Source: Bacteroidota bacterium
GTDB lineage: Bacteria > Bacteroidota > Ignavibacteria > Ignavibacteriales > Ignavibacteriaceae
DNA: 61,050 nucleotides
NCBI GenBank assembly: GCA_021831685.1
Contig: JAKBMG010000212.1
Coordinates: forward strand, 1 to 61,050
Reading direction: 5' to 3'
Of the stretch, positions 37,001-45,863 are shown piece by piece. The position numbers and the translations under genes were made by a program. Below the pieces are notes generated by a model. The model was not told the origin of the DNA and did no database searches. It saw only the letters and a program-made list of their open reading frames with translations. How positions within the stretch are numbered: the first letter of the stretch is position 1; each line of letters opens with the position of its first letter.

Positions 37001-37641
37001 AATATTTTTTCAGAATATTCCATAAATGAATCAAAAAAGAATTTTGAGATTTCTGTTTCTTTCAGGCTATAAATATTTTTTGTGATTGTTAATACGTTTT
37101 TGCGACGCTTAATTAGCGATACAATTTGGTCTGAAAAATTCTTTTTTGAAGCAAATACCCTGACCAGATATTTCATGTTGATTTCTTCATCCGGTACATT
37201 TAATGCATTTTTAATTGCTTCTTCGATAGCTAATTCGATAAGTTCTGATGAAACCTTTTCATCCACCGGTATAAAATTTGAGTCAAGCTTAGCTTCGACG
37301 GGATATTCCCTTAATATATCGATACAAAAAGAATGGATAGTAGAGATATTTGCCGAAACAAGTTGTTGCCTAATTTCTTCAAGCCTTATTTTTTCCCGTA
37401 TGTCACTACTGTAGGAAAGTTTTCTTTCTATCTCCCCTGCAATTTTTTTATACAACTCACCGGCAGCTTTGTCAGTAAAGGTAATAGCTGCAATATTTCG
37501 AAGCGAAATATTTTCTTTCAATGCAATTTCCAGATAACGGCTTGCAAGAACAAGTGTTTTACCTGAACCAGCATTTGCTGTTAAGGAGATATGGTTCTTA
37601 AAGTTTAATGCTCTTATTTGATGATCTGTTAATGTATTCAT
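34036..37641 (-). CDS. UvrD/RecB-like helicase-nuclease (AddA-like) with C-terminal cysteine cluster
   Basis: A 1201-residue superfamily I helicase fused to a PD-(D/E)XK nuclease, the layout of AddA/RecB used in double-strand-break end processing. Helicase motifs: ANAGSGKT (Walker A, 22-29), AAITFTDKAAGEL, YLLIDEYQDTNEIQY (motif II), VVGDEKQSIYMFRDA (motif III), VKIMTLHQAKGLEFPVVILF (motif V) and LFYVGVTRAKYYLFIS (motif VI). Nuclease: His1002 in GSIIHKLLE, Asp1084 in GIIDK, Asp1098 and Lys1100 in DYKTD. Cys943 (IYSQCQMKYRL) and Cys1186, 1189, 1198 at the C-terminus are spaced like the Fe-S cluster of AddB/Cas4-type nucleases, which AddA normally lacks. No AddB partner gene is in the window. 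It sits between the histidine kinase and the split-barrel gene. Confidence 0.92.
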   Translation of the reverse strand: MNTLTDHQIRALNFKNHISLTANAGSGKTLVLASRYLEIALKENISLRNIAAITFTDKAAGELYKKIAGEIERKLSYSSDIREKIRLEEIRQQLVSANISTIHSFCIDILREYPVEAKLDSNFIPVDEKVSSELIELAIEEAIKNALNVPDEEINMKYLVRVFASKKNFSDQIVSLIKRRKNVLTITKNIYSLKETEISKFFFDSFMEYSEKIFINKIENAINLIRSINSAVLDVNIKNVIASSINNLLNDNLSLERFWDKLLMLLKIKNLITTKTGSVKINGYLGKHSIENLGNEVNQIEEIFSELEMIMPIDNHEEIENELAHFGKTVINFFNNALKIYSHRKKENGYLDYEDILLFTQDILKINSVRKALSDKFKYLLIDEYQDTNEIQYNIFLPILEDLRKGNLFVVGDEKQSIYMFRDAELEVFNRTKKNIREIEGDASLLSLPDSFRMAPELCLFTNSLFRKLFNNPNRLFNEVEHSDLVCALNDGIQGHVEVLLPKINPVKDQNLIIPQFSESEIVTRKILQLVGSNDEQLNINWGDIAVLCRKRKSFIELEKVFIKYGVPFLIVGGKEFYKRQTIYDIYNYFAFLLDEDNDAALTGILRSPFLSLSDSQIFDISLQNGKTLWTKVKNYISVNKQFFKTFQPIMEIKNGSGNSDFISLLREILNGSNFLSVIASRPDGVQELANIQKLIQLTNNYDSQGYKTLYDYVTYLKESIEQSQEEAQASIADDANSVKIMTLHQAKGLEFPVVILFNSGDSPKSDSTKSKSITISKDFGLLAKLPLNEKYFDEYISAPIIGINNLIKYKKNIAEVKRLFYVGVTRAKYYLFISATPVKDMSFSKESFMGLLQQGLNINFNSENHLLESNLTSLIFDGDRFSNITKTLSLNIPVKNETDIILPENPVISTGFVAKNLLLDIIEDHPSQEIISASKFSIYSQCQMKYRLTYNFGLSEIMEKVLHRNLTAKKNDFEFEFKNKNEENEYQSNYDLSKIKGSIIHKLLEIESIPTTVEKNLELIINDEIKAGNIAAQHEAGFKKNIIEQLLRFYSSDSYKRIKAFSNYKNEFEIFVEEGKNILYGIIDKIIFDDNKIIIIDYKTDDISEKEIQERSKIYLNQMKFYSYIVSKLFPDFTKLEMKLLFLEFPALSVDKEINASDLSEIKNQIKSMIENLQGGNFVKNANHCSECKFSINYSYCIKK

Positions 37642-37654
37642 AAAAATATTTTAT

Positions 37655-40600
37655 TTATACTTTTAGTCCCGGAAGAATAATTTTGAATTCCGTTCCTGAT
37701 TCAATCCCATCAACAAGACTTATGCTACCTGATGAACTTTCAAGAAATCTTTTTGCCAATTTAAGTCCGAGACCCATTCCTTTATCTTTAGTTGAAAAAT
37801 TGGGTTCAAAAATTTTATGTTTGATTCCTTCGGGAATTCCGCTGCCGTCATCTTTAACGAGAACGACATAATTAGTTTCAGAAGAGCTTACTCTGATAAT
37901 AATATTTCTTGCGCCTGCTTGAATCGAATTTCTTATTAAGTTTATTAACATTCTTCTAAGTTGGGTTTTATCACTTTCAATCATTGCTTCCTCAACTTCA
38001 TTGGAAATAAATATTTTAATTTTTTCTTCAACGAAAAGATTAGTAGTATCATTAATAACATTTATTAAATCAATTTTTTCAAAATTAAGATTAGGCATTC
38101 TGGCAAATCTTGAAAACTCAGAAGCAATCAAACTAAGATTTTCTATTTGATTCATTATAGTGGAAGAAACTTTTTCAAAAATTGAATCAAAATTCGGGTT
38201 TTTATCTTTATAAGAAACGATTAATTGTTGTATTGCTAATTTCATTGGAGTTAATGGATTTTTAATTTCATGTGCGACTTGCTTAGCCATTTCCTTCCAA
38301 GCATTTTCTCTTTCAAGTTCGGCGAGTTCTGACTGGTTCTTCTTAAGTTCATTTGTCATCGAATTAAATCCCGTTAGTAGCTCTTTGATTTCACCTCTTT
38401 CAGTTGAATTTAGTTGAACGTTAAAATCACCGTGAGCTACCGAGTCGGTTGCCTTAGTAAGCCTCCTGATAGGTTCGGAAATTTTATTTGCTAGCACAGT
38501 GCTTAGAATAATCATCAGCAACGTAGCAAAAGAATAGACGCCGAAAAGAAAGACATCTAGATCAACGACAGAGAATGATAAATGGACTTTATTAAAGGCA
38601 TCGTTCACACCGATAATGAAGGGTCTGTCACCGAGGTTAAATATTTTATAATATGAATCATAAACAAAATTCTCAATCCGTTCTTGAGTTAAATATTCCC
38701 GGTAGTTTAGATAATTTAGTGCATAATATACTTGAGGATTTAATCTGTCCGTGAAAAGACCGCTTTTATAAAATTGATCCCGTGAATTATAGAATTGATT
38801 GTTGCCGTCATAAATAGCGAAAGAAATATTCATGTCTCTTGCCGCATTTTGAAATGCAATTATATAATTGGCTGTTTTGCCTTCGTGAAACTCTTCTCTT
38901 ATATTATTTTCAAGATAAACAGTTCTTTCGCTCAGCTCGTCAAGAATAGCCGAGCGCCTTTTATCTTCAATTATTTGGCGATTGTAAATTGCAAGAATTA
39001 AAACAGGAATTATTGAAACAAATAAGAAAGCAATCAGAAGTTGAGTCCTGAAAGTATATTTAATTTTCCTTACGTTTGTTGCAAAAACTAATAATGAAAA
39101 TACAATGATGAATATGCTATGGATCAAAAATATTTTGAAAAAATTAAATAGGTCCCATGATATTTTTTTATCCCTTGCTGCAACAGCTGTAATTTTTTCG
39201 ACACCGTTTTGATTTGTTTTGATGGCAAAAATAAAAAAATTCTGACCATTTAAGGAGAGATTAAACCATGCTTCGTTATCACCGTTAAAATCAGCGCTAA
39301 GTATAGGTTTTATTTGATTCCGGGAGGGATAAATATCTCCGTAAACTTGAGCTAATTTTGAATCATTAAATAAAAATATCTTTAAATTTGCAATATCAAG
39401 AACTGAATTGATATTGTTGTTTTTTGATTCTAAGAAATCGGGAATATCATTCACAAACAAAGTTTTAAGATCATAGCCGATAACAGCAGATAAGTATCCC
39501 ACCTTTATTCCTCGATCCATAATCGGAATAACCCCTAATACAACCTTCTTTACTGTATCTCCGGGTTGATTTATTTCAACCAATCTCGGGATAGTAGTAT
39601 TATCATTAATAAATTGTTTGATATTAATAGATTTTGGATTAATCCCTATTGAAAAATTTCCAAGGGGGTTTAAGTTTTTATCATAAATCCCTAACGAAGA
39701 ATTTATGGATTCCTTTTGAAGTGAACTTTCTGCCCATAATTTGAAAGCTTCTGCACTATAGTTTGTACTGCCATTATTGAAGCTATCAATTATTTTTTGA
39801 TTCTTCGCCGAATTAGACAAAGTTTCCTTAATTAAAAAACGCAAAAGATTATCGTTCGGTCTGTTAATTTCTAATGCAGTAGTTTTTAACGATTGTTTTT
39901 CTAATTCAATGTTAAAATAATTCATCAAAGTTATTGTTAGTACGGATGCGGCGATTGCGACATATATATAATAGAAACCTTCGCTAACCTTAACAAAATG
40001 AATTTGATAAGTAAGGATAAAAACAATGGTAATAAAAAGGAAACTTATAACCGGAGTAATTAGTGGTTCATTTTCATATAACAAAAAAATCACGCCAAAA
40101 ACTTGAAAGTAGAAATAAAGATAAAGAAGCACTTTCTTTTGTTTCTTACTATCGCTTTCATTAAAAAACGAAGTTAGGTATAAAAGAAGACCGCACAAAA
40201 CTACCACAACAGAGATTCCGAAAATAAGAGCACTAAGGTTCATGATTATTGAAGGAAGATTTGGGATTAAGTTCGGTTCCTTAAAGTATCTTAGAGTTGA
40301 ATCAAAGATTACACTTTTAATTGTGGCACTTAAGCCTCTAATAGCCCAGAAGAACAATACAGAAACTAGAAAAAGATAAATCCAGAAATATTTTTTCTGT
40401 AGTGATATCTTGCTCATTCCAAAATGAAGATAACTTTGGAAATATTGATATCCTTTGATAATTATTAATAAAAAGAATAACGACGATATCAAAAATTCAA
40501 TCGGCGATTTTACGATACCTCCGCCAAAAGTTGAAGAAAAATATGCCGGGTCTACGAGATTTCCTTCCAACAAACCGGTTGGAAAACCGGTATAGAAAAG

Positions 40601-41494
40601 TAATAACCTAAAGGTCACCAAATAAAAAGTCAGAAGTATAAATTTAGACACTCGATACTTAAGATTATAAAAGTCCTTTCTGAATCCTAACCCTACAAAC
40701 AAAAATCCAAGCGACATTAATATTGATTGAATTGTGTTTACGGTTTCATATAATGTGCTCACAGCAATATTCAAAGCAGGCTTATAGAAAGTTACCATGC
40801 CAATTTTATCACCGTTATTATTAGTCAAATCAAACGAATATTTCCTTCCATCACTAGTTTTTTCTTCAAAGGGATTGAAGGCAATATCAAATTGAGTTAA
40901 ATATTTTGCTGATATTTCTTTTGTAAAGTTAATGTCCTCAAAGTATGAGTTTTGCAAAGAAAAATGTTTTTCAAAGGGATCGCTGACAACAAAATAAAAT
41001 TGATCGCTGTCAATGAAGATTGTATCGGTAACAGTTAAATAAGTAATTAGTTCCGTTGAATAAAAATGTGCTTCGCCGGCGGGATAAGACAGAGGTAAAA
41101 TATCAATTTGCGGAACTGCAATCTGGTTATTCCATGCAATCAGTTTTCCGTTTGGTGCAAGGACTTCAATGGATAATTTTTTATATCGATCCATATTTAC
41201 AAGTTTAAGCAGAGAGGCATAGGATGAATTTTGAGGATTTAGAGTGCTTCGTAATTCCGACTTAAAATTTTTTTCAAGAGTTAATAGATTATTTTCTTTT
41301 TGCTTATAAAGATAGGTCACTGAATTTTGAATTTTTAGAATCTTGCTGGATAATATTTTTTCCCAATTATCTTCAAGGTTTTTCACAAGAATGGGTGTAA
41401 TGATACCAGAAGCAAAAATCAAAATTAAAATAAAAAAGACGATAGCAAAATAGATTCTATCGCCTTTAATTTTATTGAAAAGTTTTTGATACAT
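37655..41494 (-). CDS. Very large membrane sensor histidine kinase
   Basis: A 1279-residue sensor kinase. One N-terminal transmembrane helix (about 17-37) precedes a roughly 210-residue periplasmic domain. Eight or so further helices follow up to about residue 540, then a second extracytoplasmic domain, two helices (SIFIIVFSLLVFATNV; LIAFLFVSIIPVLILAIY), a third smaller loop domain and a last helix. HAMP (KISEPIRRLTKATDSVAHGD, then FNVQL) leads into the H-box QVAHEIKNPLTPMKLAIQQL with phospho-accepting His1075, the N-box NLIRNSIQAG, and ATP-lid motifs DDGSGIP and GMGLGLKLAKRFLE. The H-box and HAMP are of the NtrY type. No response regulator gene is adjacent, so the partner is elsewhere. Its ATG abuts the DUF4783 stop (1-bp overlap), suggesting co-transcription. 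Confidence 0.92.
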   Translation of the reverse strand: MYQKLFNKIKGDRIYFAIVFFILILIFASGIITPILVKNLEDNWEKILSSKILKIQNSVTYLYKQKENNLLTLEKNFKSELRSTLNPQNSSYASLLKLVNMDRYKKLSIEVLAPNGKLIAWNNQIAVPQIDILPLSYPAGEAHFYSTELITYLTVTDTIFIDSDQFYFVVSDPFEKHFSLQNSYFEDINFTKEISAKYLTQFDIAFNPFEEKTSDGRKYSFDLTNNNGDKIGMVTFYKPALNIAVSTLYETVNTIQSILMSLGFLFVGLGFRKDFYNLKYRVSKFILLTFYLVTFRLLLFYTGFPTGLLEGNLVDPAYFSSTFGGGIVKSPIEFLISSLFFLLIIIKGYQYFQSYLHFGMSKISLQKKYFWIYLFLVSVLFFWAIRGLSATIKSVIFDSTLRYFKEPNLIPNLPSIIMNLSALIFGISVVVVLCGLLLYLTSFFNESDSKKQKKVLLYLYFYFQVFGVIFLLYENEPLITPVISFLFITIVFILTYQIHFVKVSEGFYYIYVAIAASVLTITLMNYFNIELEKQSLKTTALEINRPNDNLLRFLIKETLSNSAKNQKIIDSFNNGSTNYSAEAFKLWAESSLQKESINSSLGIYDKNLNPLGNFSIGINPKSINIKQFINDNTTIPRLVEINQPGDTVKKVVLGVIPIMDRGIKVGYLSAVIGYDLKTLFVNDIPDFLESKNNNINSVLDIANLKIFLFNDSKLAQVYGDIYPSRNQIKPILSADFNGDNEAWFNLSLNGQNFFIFAIKTNQNGVEKITAVAARDKKISWDLFNFFKIFLIHSIFIIVFSLLVFATNVRKIKYTFRTQLLIAFLFVSIIPVLILAIYNRQIIEDKRRSAILDELSERTVYLENNIREEFHEGKTANYIIAFQNAARDMNISFAIYDGNNQFYNSRDQFYKSGLFTDRLNPQVYYALNYLNYREYLTQERIENFVYDSYYKIFNLGDRPFIIGVNDAFNKVHLSFSVVDLDVFLFGVYSFATLLMIILSTVLANKISEPIRRLTKATDSVAHGDFNVQLNSTERGEIKELLTGFNSMTNELKKNQSELAELERENAWKEMAKQVAHEIKNPLTPMKLAIQQLIVSYKDKNPNFDSIFEKVSSTIMNQIENLSLIASEFSRFARMPNLNFEKIDLINVINDTTNLFVEEKIKIFISNEVEEAMIESDKTQLRRMLINLIRNSIQAGARNIIIRVSSSETNYVVLVKDDGSGIPEGIKHKIFEPNFSTKDKGMGLGLKLAKRFLESSSGSISLVDGIESGTEFKIILPGLKV

Positions 41495-41949
41495 CAGTTA
41501 ATAGTTATCTGAGTAATTTTCCATCTTTTGCCGACATGCTTTAAGGAGACATAAACTTCCGAAGTTTCATGCTTTCCTCTAAAAAGATATTTATATGTTC
41601 CAGTAGCAAAAGGATTGTTTTCGTCACTATGAACATTATCGAAATTAAAATAAGTAACCCGGTATAATTTGAAAAAATCTACAAGAACGTAATATGCTTG
41701 ATTTGAACTGTAATATCCTGTTATGCCGCTAAATAAATTTATATAAGTTTGAGCGCTTAGATATTTTGAAATCATTCTCACTTTTCCTGCAGAAATTCCA
41801 TTTTCAATTTCACTGAAAATAAAAGCAGGATTTTGATTATAGATTCCTTCAGCTTTATCATTTAATTTATTTTCCTGAGCAATCATTAGTGAGCTAACAA
41901 TCCCAAGAGTAAAAAATATTAATAATATTTGAAATCTTATTCTTATCAT
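41494..41949 (-). CDS. DUF4783 family exported protein
   Basis: A 151-residue protein with a signal peptide (about 1-24, ending LMIAQ) and a small alpha+beta domain of the NTF2-like DUF4783 type, common in Bacteroidota: GISAGKVRMISKYLSAQTYI, NLF, SSNQAYYVLVDFFKLYRV, TGTYKYLFRGKHETSEVYVS, KHVGKRWKITQITI. Its role is unknown; NTF2-like folds bind small ligands or partner proteins. The last base of its stop is the first base of the histidine-kinase start, so it may be functionally linked to that sensor. Confidence 0.8.
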   Translation of the reverse strand: MIRIRFQILLIFFTLGIVSSLMIAQENKLNDKAEGIYNQNPAFIFSEIENGISAGKVRMISKYLSAQTYINLFSGITGYYSSNQAYYVLVDFFKLYRVTYFNFDNVHSDENNPFATGTYKYLFRGKHETSEVYVSLKHVGKRWKITQITIN

Positions 41950-42046
41950 TTATTTTGAGCAAATTTAAGTAATTAAATTAAATAAGTCTACTTTGGAATT
42001 AATTGAAGCTCCAAGAGTAAAAAAGTAATTCTTCGACTCTGTTACT

Positions 42047-42856
42047 TTAACGCCTATTTAATTTGGACTCTTCCAACGCGCCTCTTACTTTGGAAATATT
42101 TGAACGTTTAAGCTGATTATTTTTAGCTACCGCTTGGAAAGCCCAATCAAAAACCATTCTCTCATTAGTTATGTTGCTAACTCGAATTTTTGCATAGTGA
42201 TTGTCCCAAGTCCAAATTACATAGGTATGCCCAACAATAGCGGCAGCATCTTTTGTCGGGGACCAACCAGAAGTAGGAGCATAGCTAATATCATAAATAT
42301 TATTAGTCGGTCCCATATCCTGAATATCGGAATCAGTCCAAACATCTATATAAAAGTTTCCATTATAATTCTCAAAAAAGAAATCGGCTGTAGAATCATT
42401 ATATGCCACATCACTAAAGGTTGTAAATGAAAATCCACCGGTATTAGGGAAGTTCCTATAATCGAAAACTGTCTCATTAAAACCTTCTGGACGCGGAGTA
42501 GCGCTTACGTTATCGGGGCTTAATACGCTTTCATTTCCATTAAAATCATAGGCAGTAACGGCGTAATAAATTGTGATGCTGTTTTGAGCACCGTTATCAT
42601 CATAATAATTATTTTTTGTTGTACCAATTAGGGTGTACTTTCCATTATAACTCAAGGCATAATAAACATTATACCCGGCAATATCGCTTTCCGGATTCTT
42701 ATTCCAGGTAATTTCCACTGTATTATCTCCGTTTATAACCTGAACACCAGTGGGATGTGAAGGTGGCTGGTTATTCATTACTGGATTAACCTTATTACAA
42801 GAAGCAAGAATAAAAATTGATAAGAATGCGGATGTAAATAATATAATTTTTCTCAT
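42047..42856 (-). CDS. Lipoprotein with fibronectin type III domain
   Basis: A 269-residue lipoprotein: the signal peptide ends with the lipobox ILASC, giving Cys20 as the lipidated residue. A single fibronectin-III domain (about 35-120) follows, with PTGVQVINGDNTVEITWNKN, GYNVYYALSYNGKYTLIG and YYAVTAYDFNGNESVLS. The C-terminal 150 residues (DYRNFPNTGGFSFTTFSDVA; GHTYVIWTWDNHYAKIRVSN) have no family I recognise and look like a beta-rich domain. Very similar architectures are widespread as surface lipoproteins in Ignavibacteria. It is a stand-alone gene with about 97 bp to the next one. Confidence 0.85.
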   Translation of the reverse strand: MRKIILFTSAFLSIFILASCNKVNPVMNNQPPSHPTGVQVINGDNTVEITWNKNPESDIAGYNVYYALSYNGKYTLIGTTKNNYYDDNGAQNSITIYYAVTAYDFNGNESVLSPDNVSATPRPEGFNETVFDYRNFPNTGGFSFTTFSDVAYNDSTADFFFENYNGNFYIDVWTDSDIQDMGPTNNIYDISYAPTSGWSPTKDAAAIVGHTYVIWTWDNHYAKIRVSNITNERMVFDWAFQAVAKNNQLKRSNISKVRGALEESKLNRR

Positions 42857-43002
42857 TTGGATACCTTAAGAAATTGTTATACACATTAAAATCAAAATAG
42901 ATGCCAAACAAATTGGTTAAGTTTACTCAAAAAAAGAAAGAATTGCTTATTATTTGTATACTATAATGAACATCTTGTACTAAAATATTTTTTGAAATGT
43001 GC

Positions 43003-44295
43003 TCATAAATTCAAGAATTCATCCTGGTAAAACATTTTTGATTTGTTAATTACTCCCAGTGCTTTTCCAGTAAGTAGTCTTTTATCGAACGGAGAATTTT
43101 TAGATTTGCTTTTTGATCTATTAATGTCAAAAGTAAAGATTTCAGTTAAATCAAGAATTGTAAAATTCGCTATTTGTCCTACTTCAAAATTCGGAACTGG
43201 CAGATTTAATATTTTCCTTGGATTGATGGACATTTTTTCAATAAGTTGTCCGAGGGTAATTATCTTTTTGTGATATAATTCTGTTAATGCCAATCCTACT
43301 TGAGTTTCCAGTCCCGTAATTCCATTAGGTGCATGTTCAAACTCTGCTTCCTTTTCTTCGGCGGAATGAGGTGCGTGGTCACTTGCAATACAATCAATCG
43401 TTCCGTCCTTTAATCCAAGAAGTATTTCATCAACATCGGCTTTAGTCCTTAATGGTGGATTCATCTTGAAATTTGTATCATAAGTTTTTAGCGAGTCGTC
43501 GATCAAAGTAAAATGATGAGGCGTAACCTCGGAAGTTACAGAAATTCCTTTTTGTTTTGCTTCGCGGACCATTTCGACTGATTTTTTCGTGCTTAAATGA
43601 GCAATATGAATTTTTCCGCCGGTATATTCCGCAAGCAAGATATCTCTAATTACAATTAATTCTTCAGCTACAGATGGAATAGGTGGCAAACCAAGCATAG
43701 TTGAGTTGAGACCTTCATTCATAGCTCCGCCTGATAAAGTCTCATCTTCGCAGTGTTCTATGATTGGAACATTATACATTTTAGAATATTCAAAAGCCCG
43801 TTTCAAAATTCCTGAAGTTTTTATTGCGACACCGTCATCCGAAAAGCCAACGACGCCAGCTTCATAAAGTTCAGCCATAGGGGAAATATATTCTCCCTTA
43901 CGACCCAAAGTTGCAGCTCCGATAACTTCGACATCAACTAGGTGATCTTTTGATTGCTTCTTAATAAAACTTACCACCTCGGCGGAATCGATTGCCGGCT
44001 CAGTATTCGGCATGCAAGCAATTCCGGTAAAACCGCCGTTAGCAGCGGCATTACAGCCCGATTGCACTGTTTCTTCATCTTCCCTTCCTGGCTCTCTTAA
44101 ATGGACATGCATATCAAAAAAACCAGGCACGATGTGTTTGTTTGAAAGATCAAAAACCTTAACACCGGAAATTTCTTCAGGATTTATTTTACCGATTTTT
44201 GAAATAACACCATCAGTAAGAAGAATATCTATTCCCTTTTCATCAATTTTTTGTACCGGATGAAAAAGTGAAACATTTTTTAGGATAACTTTCAT
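43003..44295 (-). CDS. pyrC: Dihydroorotase
   Basis: A 430-residue class I dihydroorotase of the amidohydrolase superfamily, which cyclises carbamoyl-aspartate to dihydroorotate in UMP synthesis. The zinc ligands His63 and His65 are in DMHVHLREPGREDEETV, the carbamylated-Lys region follows, IEHCED and IHIAHLSTK supply further His ligands, and the catalytic Asp is in IASDHAPHSAEEKE. PNTEPAIDSAEVV is also diagnostic. The length is typical of the PyrC/AllB long form. The gene is the last of pyrR-pyrB-pyrC, with a 10-bp gap after pyrB. Confidence 0.95.
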   Translation of the reverse strand: MKVILKNVSLFHPVQKIDEKGIDILLTDGVISKIGKINPEEISGVKVFDLSNKHIVPGFFDMHVHLREPGREDEETVQSGCNAAANGGFTGIACMPNTEPAIDSAEVVSFIKKQSKDHLVDVEVIGAATLGRKGEYISPMAELYEAGVVGFSDDGVAIKTSGILKRAFEYSKMYNVPIIEHCEDETLSGGAMNEGLNSTMLGLPPIPSVAEELIVIRDILLAEYTGGKIHIAHLSTKKSVEMVREAKQKGISVTSEVTPHHFTLIDDSLKTYDTNFKMNPPLRTKADVDEILLGLKDGTIDCIASDHAPHSAEEKEAEFEHAPNGITGLETQVGLALTELYHKKIITLGQLIEKMSINPRKILNLPVPNFEVGQIANFTILDLTEIFTFDINRSKSKSKNSPFDKRLLTGKALGVINKSKMFYQDEFLNL

Positions 44296-44305
44296 TTTTA
44301 CTCCG

Positions 44306-45232
44306 CTAATTCAAAGTTCCAAGTAAGTATAAAACAGCCATTCTAACTGCTACACCATTAGTAACTTGCTTCAATATTATTTGATTCAACCCGTCGGCTA
44401 CGCCGGAGGATAGCTCAACGCCGCGGTTGATTGGACCGGGGTGAAGAATTAAAATATCCTTACCGTTTTTTTCCAGGCGTTCCCCAGTAATTCCAAAATA
44501 TTTTGCATATTCTCTGATAGAAGGGAAATATTCCCGCGCTTTTCTTTCAAGTTGAATACGCAGAACATTTAAGACATCATTTTCCTGAATAGCCTCGTCA
44601 ATATTATAAATTACTTTAACCCCGAGGTCCTCAATATTTTTAGGAATCATTGTAGAAGGACCGCATACAGAGACTTCTGCACCCATTGTTTTTAAACCAT
44701 AGATATTAGATAATGCAACTCTGCTATGGGCAACATCGCCAACAATGCACACTTTCAGTCCTTCAATTTTTCTAAGTTTCTCTCTAATGGAATACATATC
44801 TAGCAATCCTTGAGTCGGATGTTCGTGTATTCCATCGCCAGCATTAATAATATTAGCATCTGAGATTTTAGTCAAATAAAGAGGCGTCCCCGCAGCGGAA
44901 TGCCTAACAACAACCATATCGACTTTCATCGCTTCAATATTTTTTATTGTATCTTTAAACGATTCTCCTTTGCTGACGCTACTTGCAGAGACAGCAAAAT
45001 TTATTGAATCTGCCGACAATCTCTTTTCCGCTAGCTCAAATGAAATTCTTGTTCTTGTGGAGCTTTCATAAAAAAGATTAACAACTGTTTTTCCTTGTAG
45101 TGTAGGAACCCTTTTAATTGGTCTTTCCAACACTTCCCTAAATGTAGATGCAGTGTCTAAAATTAATTGAATATCTTCTTTTGGAACCCCTTGTAGGCCT
45201 AACAAATGTCTGTTAGATAAAGGCATAATCAT
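44306..45232 (-). CDS. pyrB: Aspartate carbamoyltransferase catalytic subunit
   Basis: A 308-residue transcarbamoylase that joins carbamoyl phosphate and aspartate, the committed step of pyrimidine synthesis. The carbamoyl-phosphate loop FYESSTRTRISFELAEKRL (54-72) is intact, followed by the conserved ISDANIINAGDGIHEHPTQG and LLDMYSIREKL. LHPGPINRGVELSS closes the aspartate side. No regulatory PyrI gene is nearby, as in Gram-positive type organisms that use PyrR. The start ATG at 45232 has a second ATG two codons in; both are close to GAGAA. The gene is 11 bp from pyrR and 10 bp from pyrC. Confidence 0.96.
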   Translation of the reverse strand: MIMPLSNRHLLGLQGVPKEDIQLILDTASTFREVLERPIKRVPTLQGKTVVNLFYESSTRTRISFELAEKRLSADSINFAVSASSVSKGESFKDTIKNIEAMKVDMVVVRHSAAGTPLYLTKISDANIINAGDGIHEHPTQGLLDMYSIREKLRKIEGLKVCIVGDVAHSRVALSNIYGLKTMGAEVSVCGPSTMIPKNIEDLGVKVIYNIDEAIQENDVLNVLRIQLERKAREYFPSIREYAKYFGITGERLEKNGKDILILHPGPINRGVELSSGVADGLNQIILKQVTNGVAVRMAVLYLLGTLN

Positions 45233-45243
45233 TTCTCATTTGT

Positions 45244-45789
45244 TTAATTGTTTTCCATTTCCATTAAATAAATTGCATCTTCGCCGTCAACTTCCGACAT
45301 TTTGACTTTTACTTCTTCGTTAATAGAAGTAGGGATATTTTTCCCAACATAATCTGCACGAATCGGAAGTTCACGATGCCCGCGATCTACTAAGACAAAA
45401 AGTTGGATCGTGTTAGGTCTGCCCATATCCATTATAGCATTTAGTGCTGATCTAACTGTACGTCCAGTAAAAAGCACATCATCAACAAGGATGATATCTT
45501 TTTCATTTATGTTGAAAGTAATATTTGATACCGATACTTCGGGCTGCTTAAGCCGGACTCTAAAATCATCGCGGTATAACGTAACGTCCAAAATACCAAA
45601 AGGAAGCTCTATCTTTTCGATTTCTTTGATCTTTTCAAACAGCCTCTTGGCAAGATATTCCCCGCGAGTTCTCATACCCATCAGCACAAGATTTTTGGAG
45701 CCTTTATTACGTTCAAGAATCTCATGTGCTATTCTGGTTACAATTCTCTCAAGCCCATTTTGATCGACTAATTTTGATTTTATATTCAT
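45244..45789 (-). CDS. pyrR: Bifunctional PyrR: pyr operon attenuation regulator / uracil phosphoribosyltransferase
   Basis: A 181-residue type I phosphoribosyltransferase. The PRPP-binding signature is DIILVDDVLFTGRTVRSALN (about 99-118). The N-terminus has LVLMGMRTRGEYLAKRL and the C-terminus RGHRELPIRADYVGKNIPTS, all PyrR hallmarks. PyrR binds a specific hairpin in pyr mRNA when UMP is high and promotes termination; it also makes UMP from uracil. It is the first gene of pyrR-pyrB-pyrC. The leader in front of it (45790-45894) contains a PyrR-box-like hairpin and a terminator, so autoregulation is likely. Confidence 0.94.
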   Translation of the reverse strand: MNIKSKLVDQNGLERIVTRIAHEILERNKGSKNLVLMGMRTRGEYLAKRLFEKIKEIEKIELPFGILDVTLYRDDFRVRLKQPEVSVSNITFNINEKDIILVDDVLFTGRTVRSALNAIMDMGRPNTIQLFVLVDRGHRELPIRADYVGKNIPTSINEEVKVKMSEVDGEDAIYLMEMENN

Positions 45790-45791
45790 AT

Positions 45792-45827
45792 AAAAAAAAT
45801 CCTCCGTGGAAAAATTTTCCTTGGAGG
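45792..45827 (-). terminator. Intrinsic terminator (attenuator) in the pyrR leader
   Basis: On the minus strand CCTCC aa GGAAAA / TTTTCC ac GGAGG forms a stable hairpin that runs straight into ATTTTTTTTA. It ends only about 10 nt before the pyrR ATG. The 3' arm GGAGG also looks like the Shine-Dalgarno of pyrR, so folding this hairpin would both end transcription and hide the ribosome site. The position between a leader and an open pyr gene is that of an attenuator, not of an end-of-gene terminator. Confidence 0.85.
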
Positions 45828-45863
45828 TTACCTTATAATTTTTTTATTTAATTCCATCTTCAT

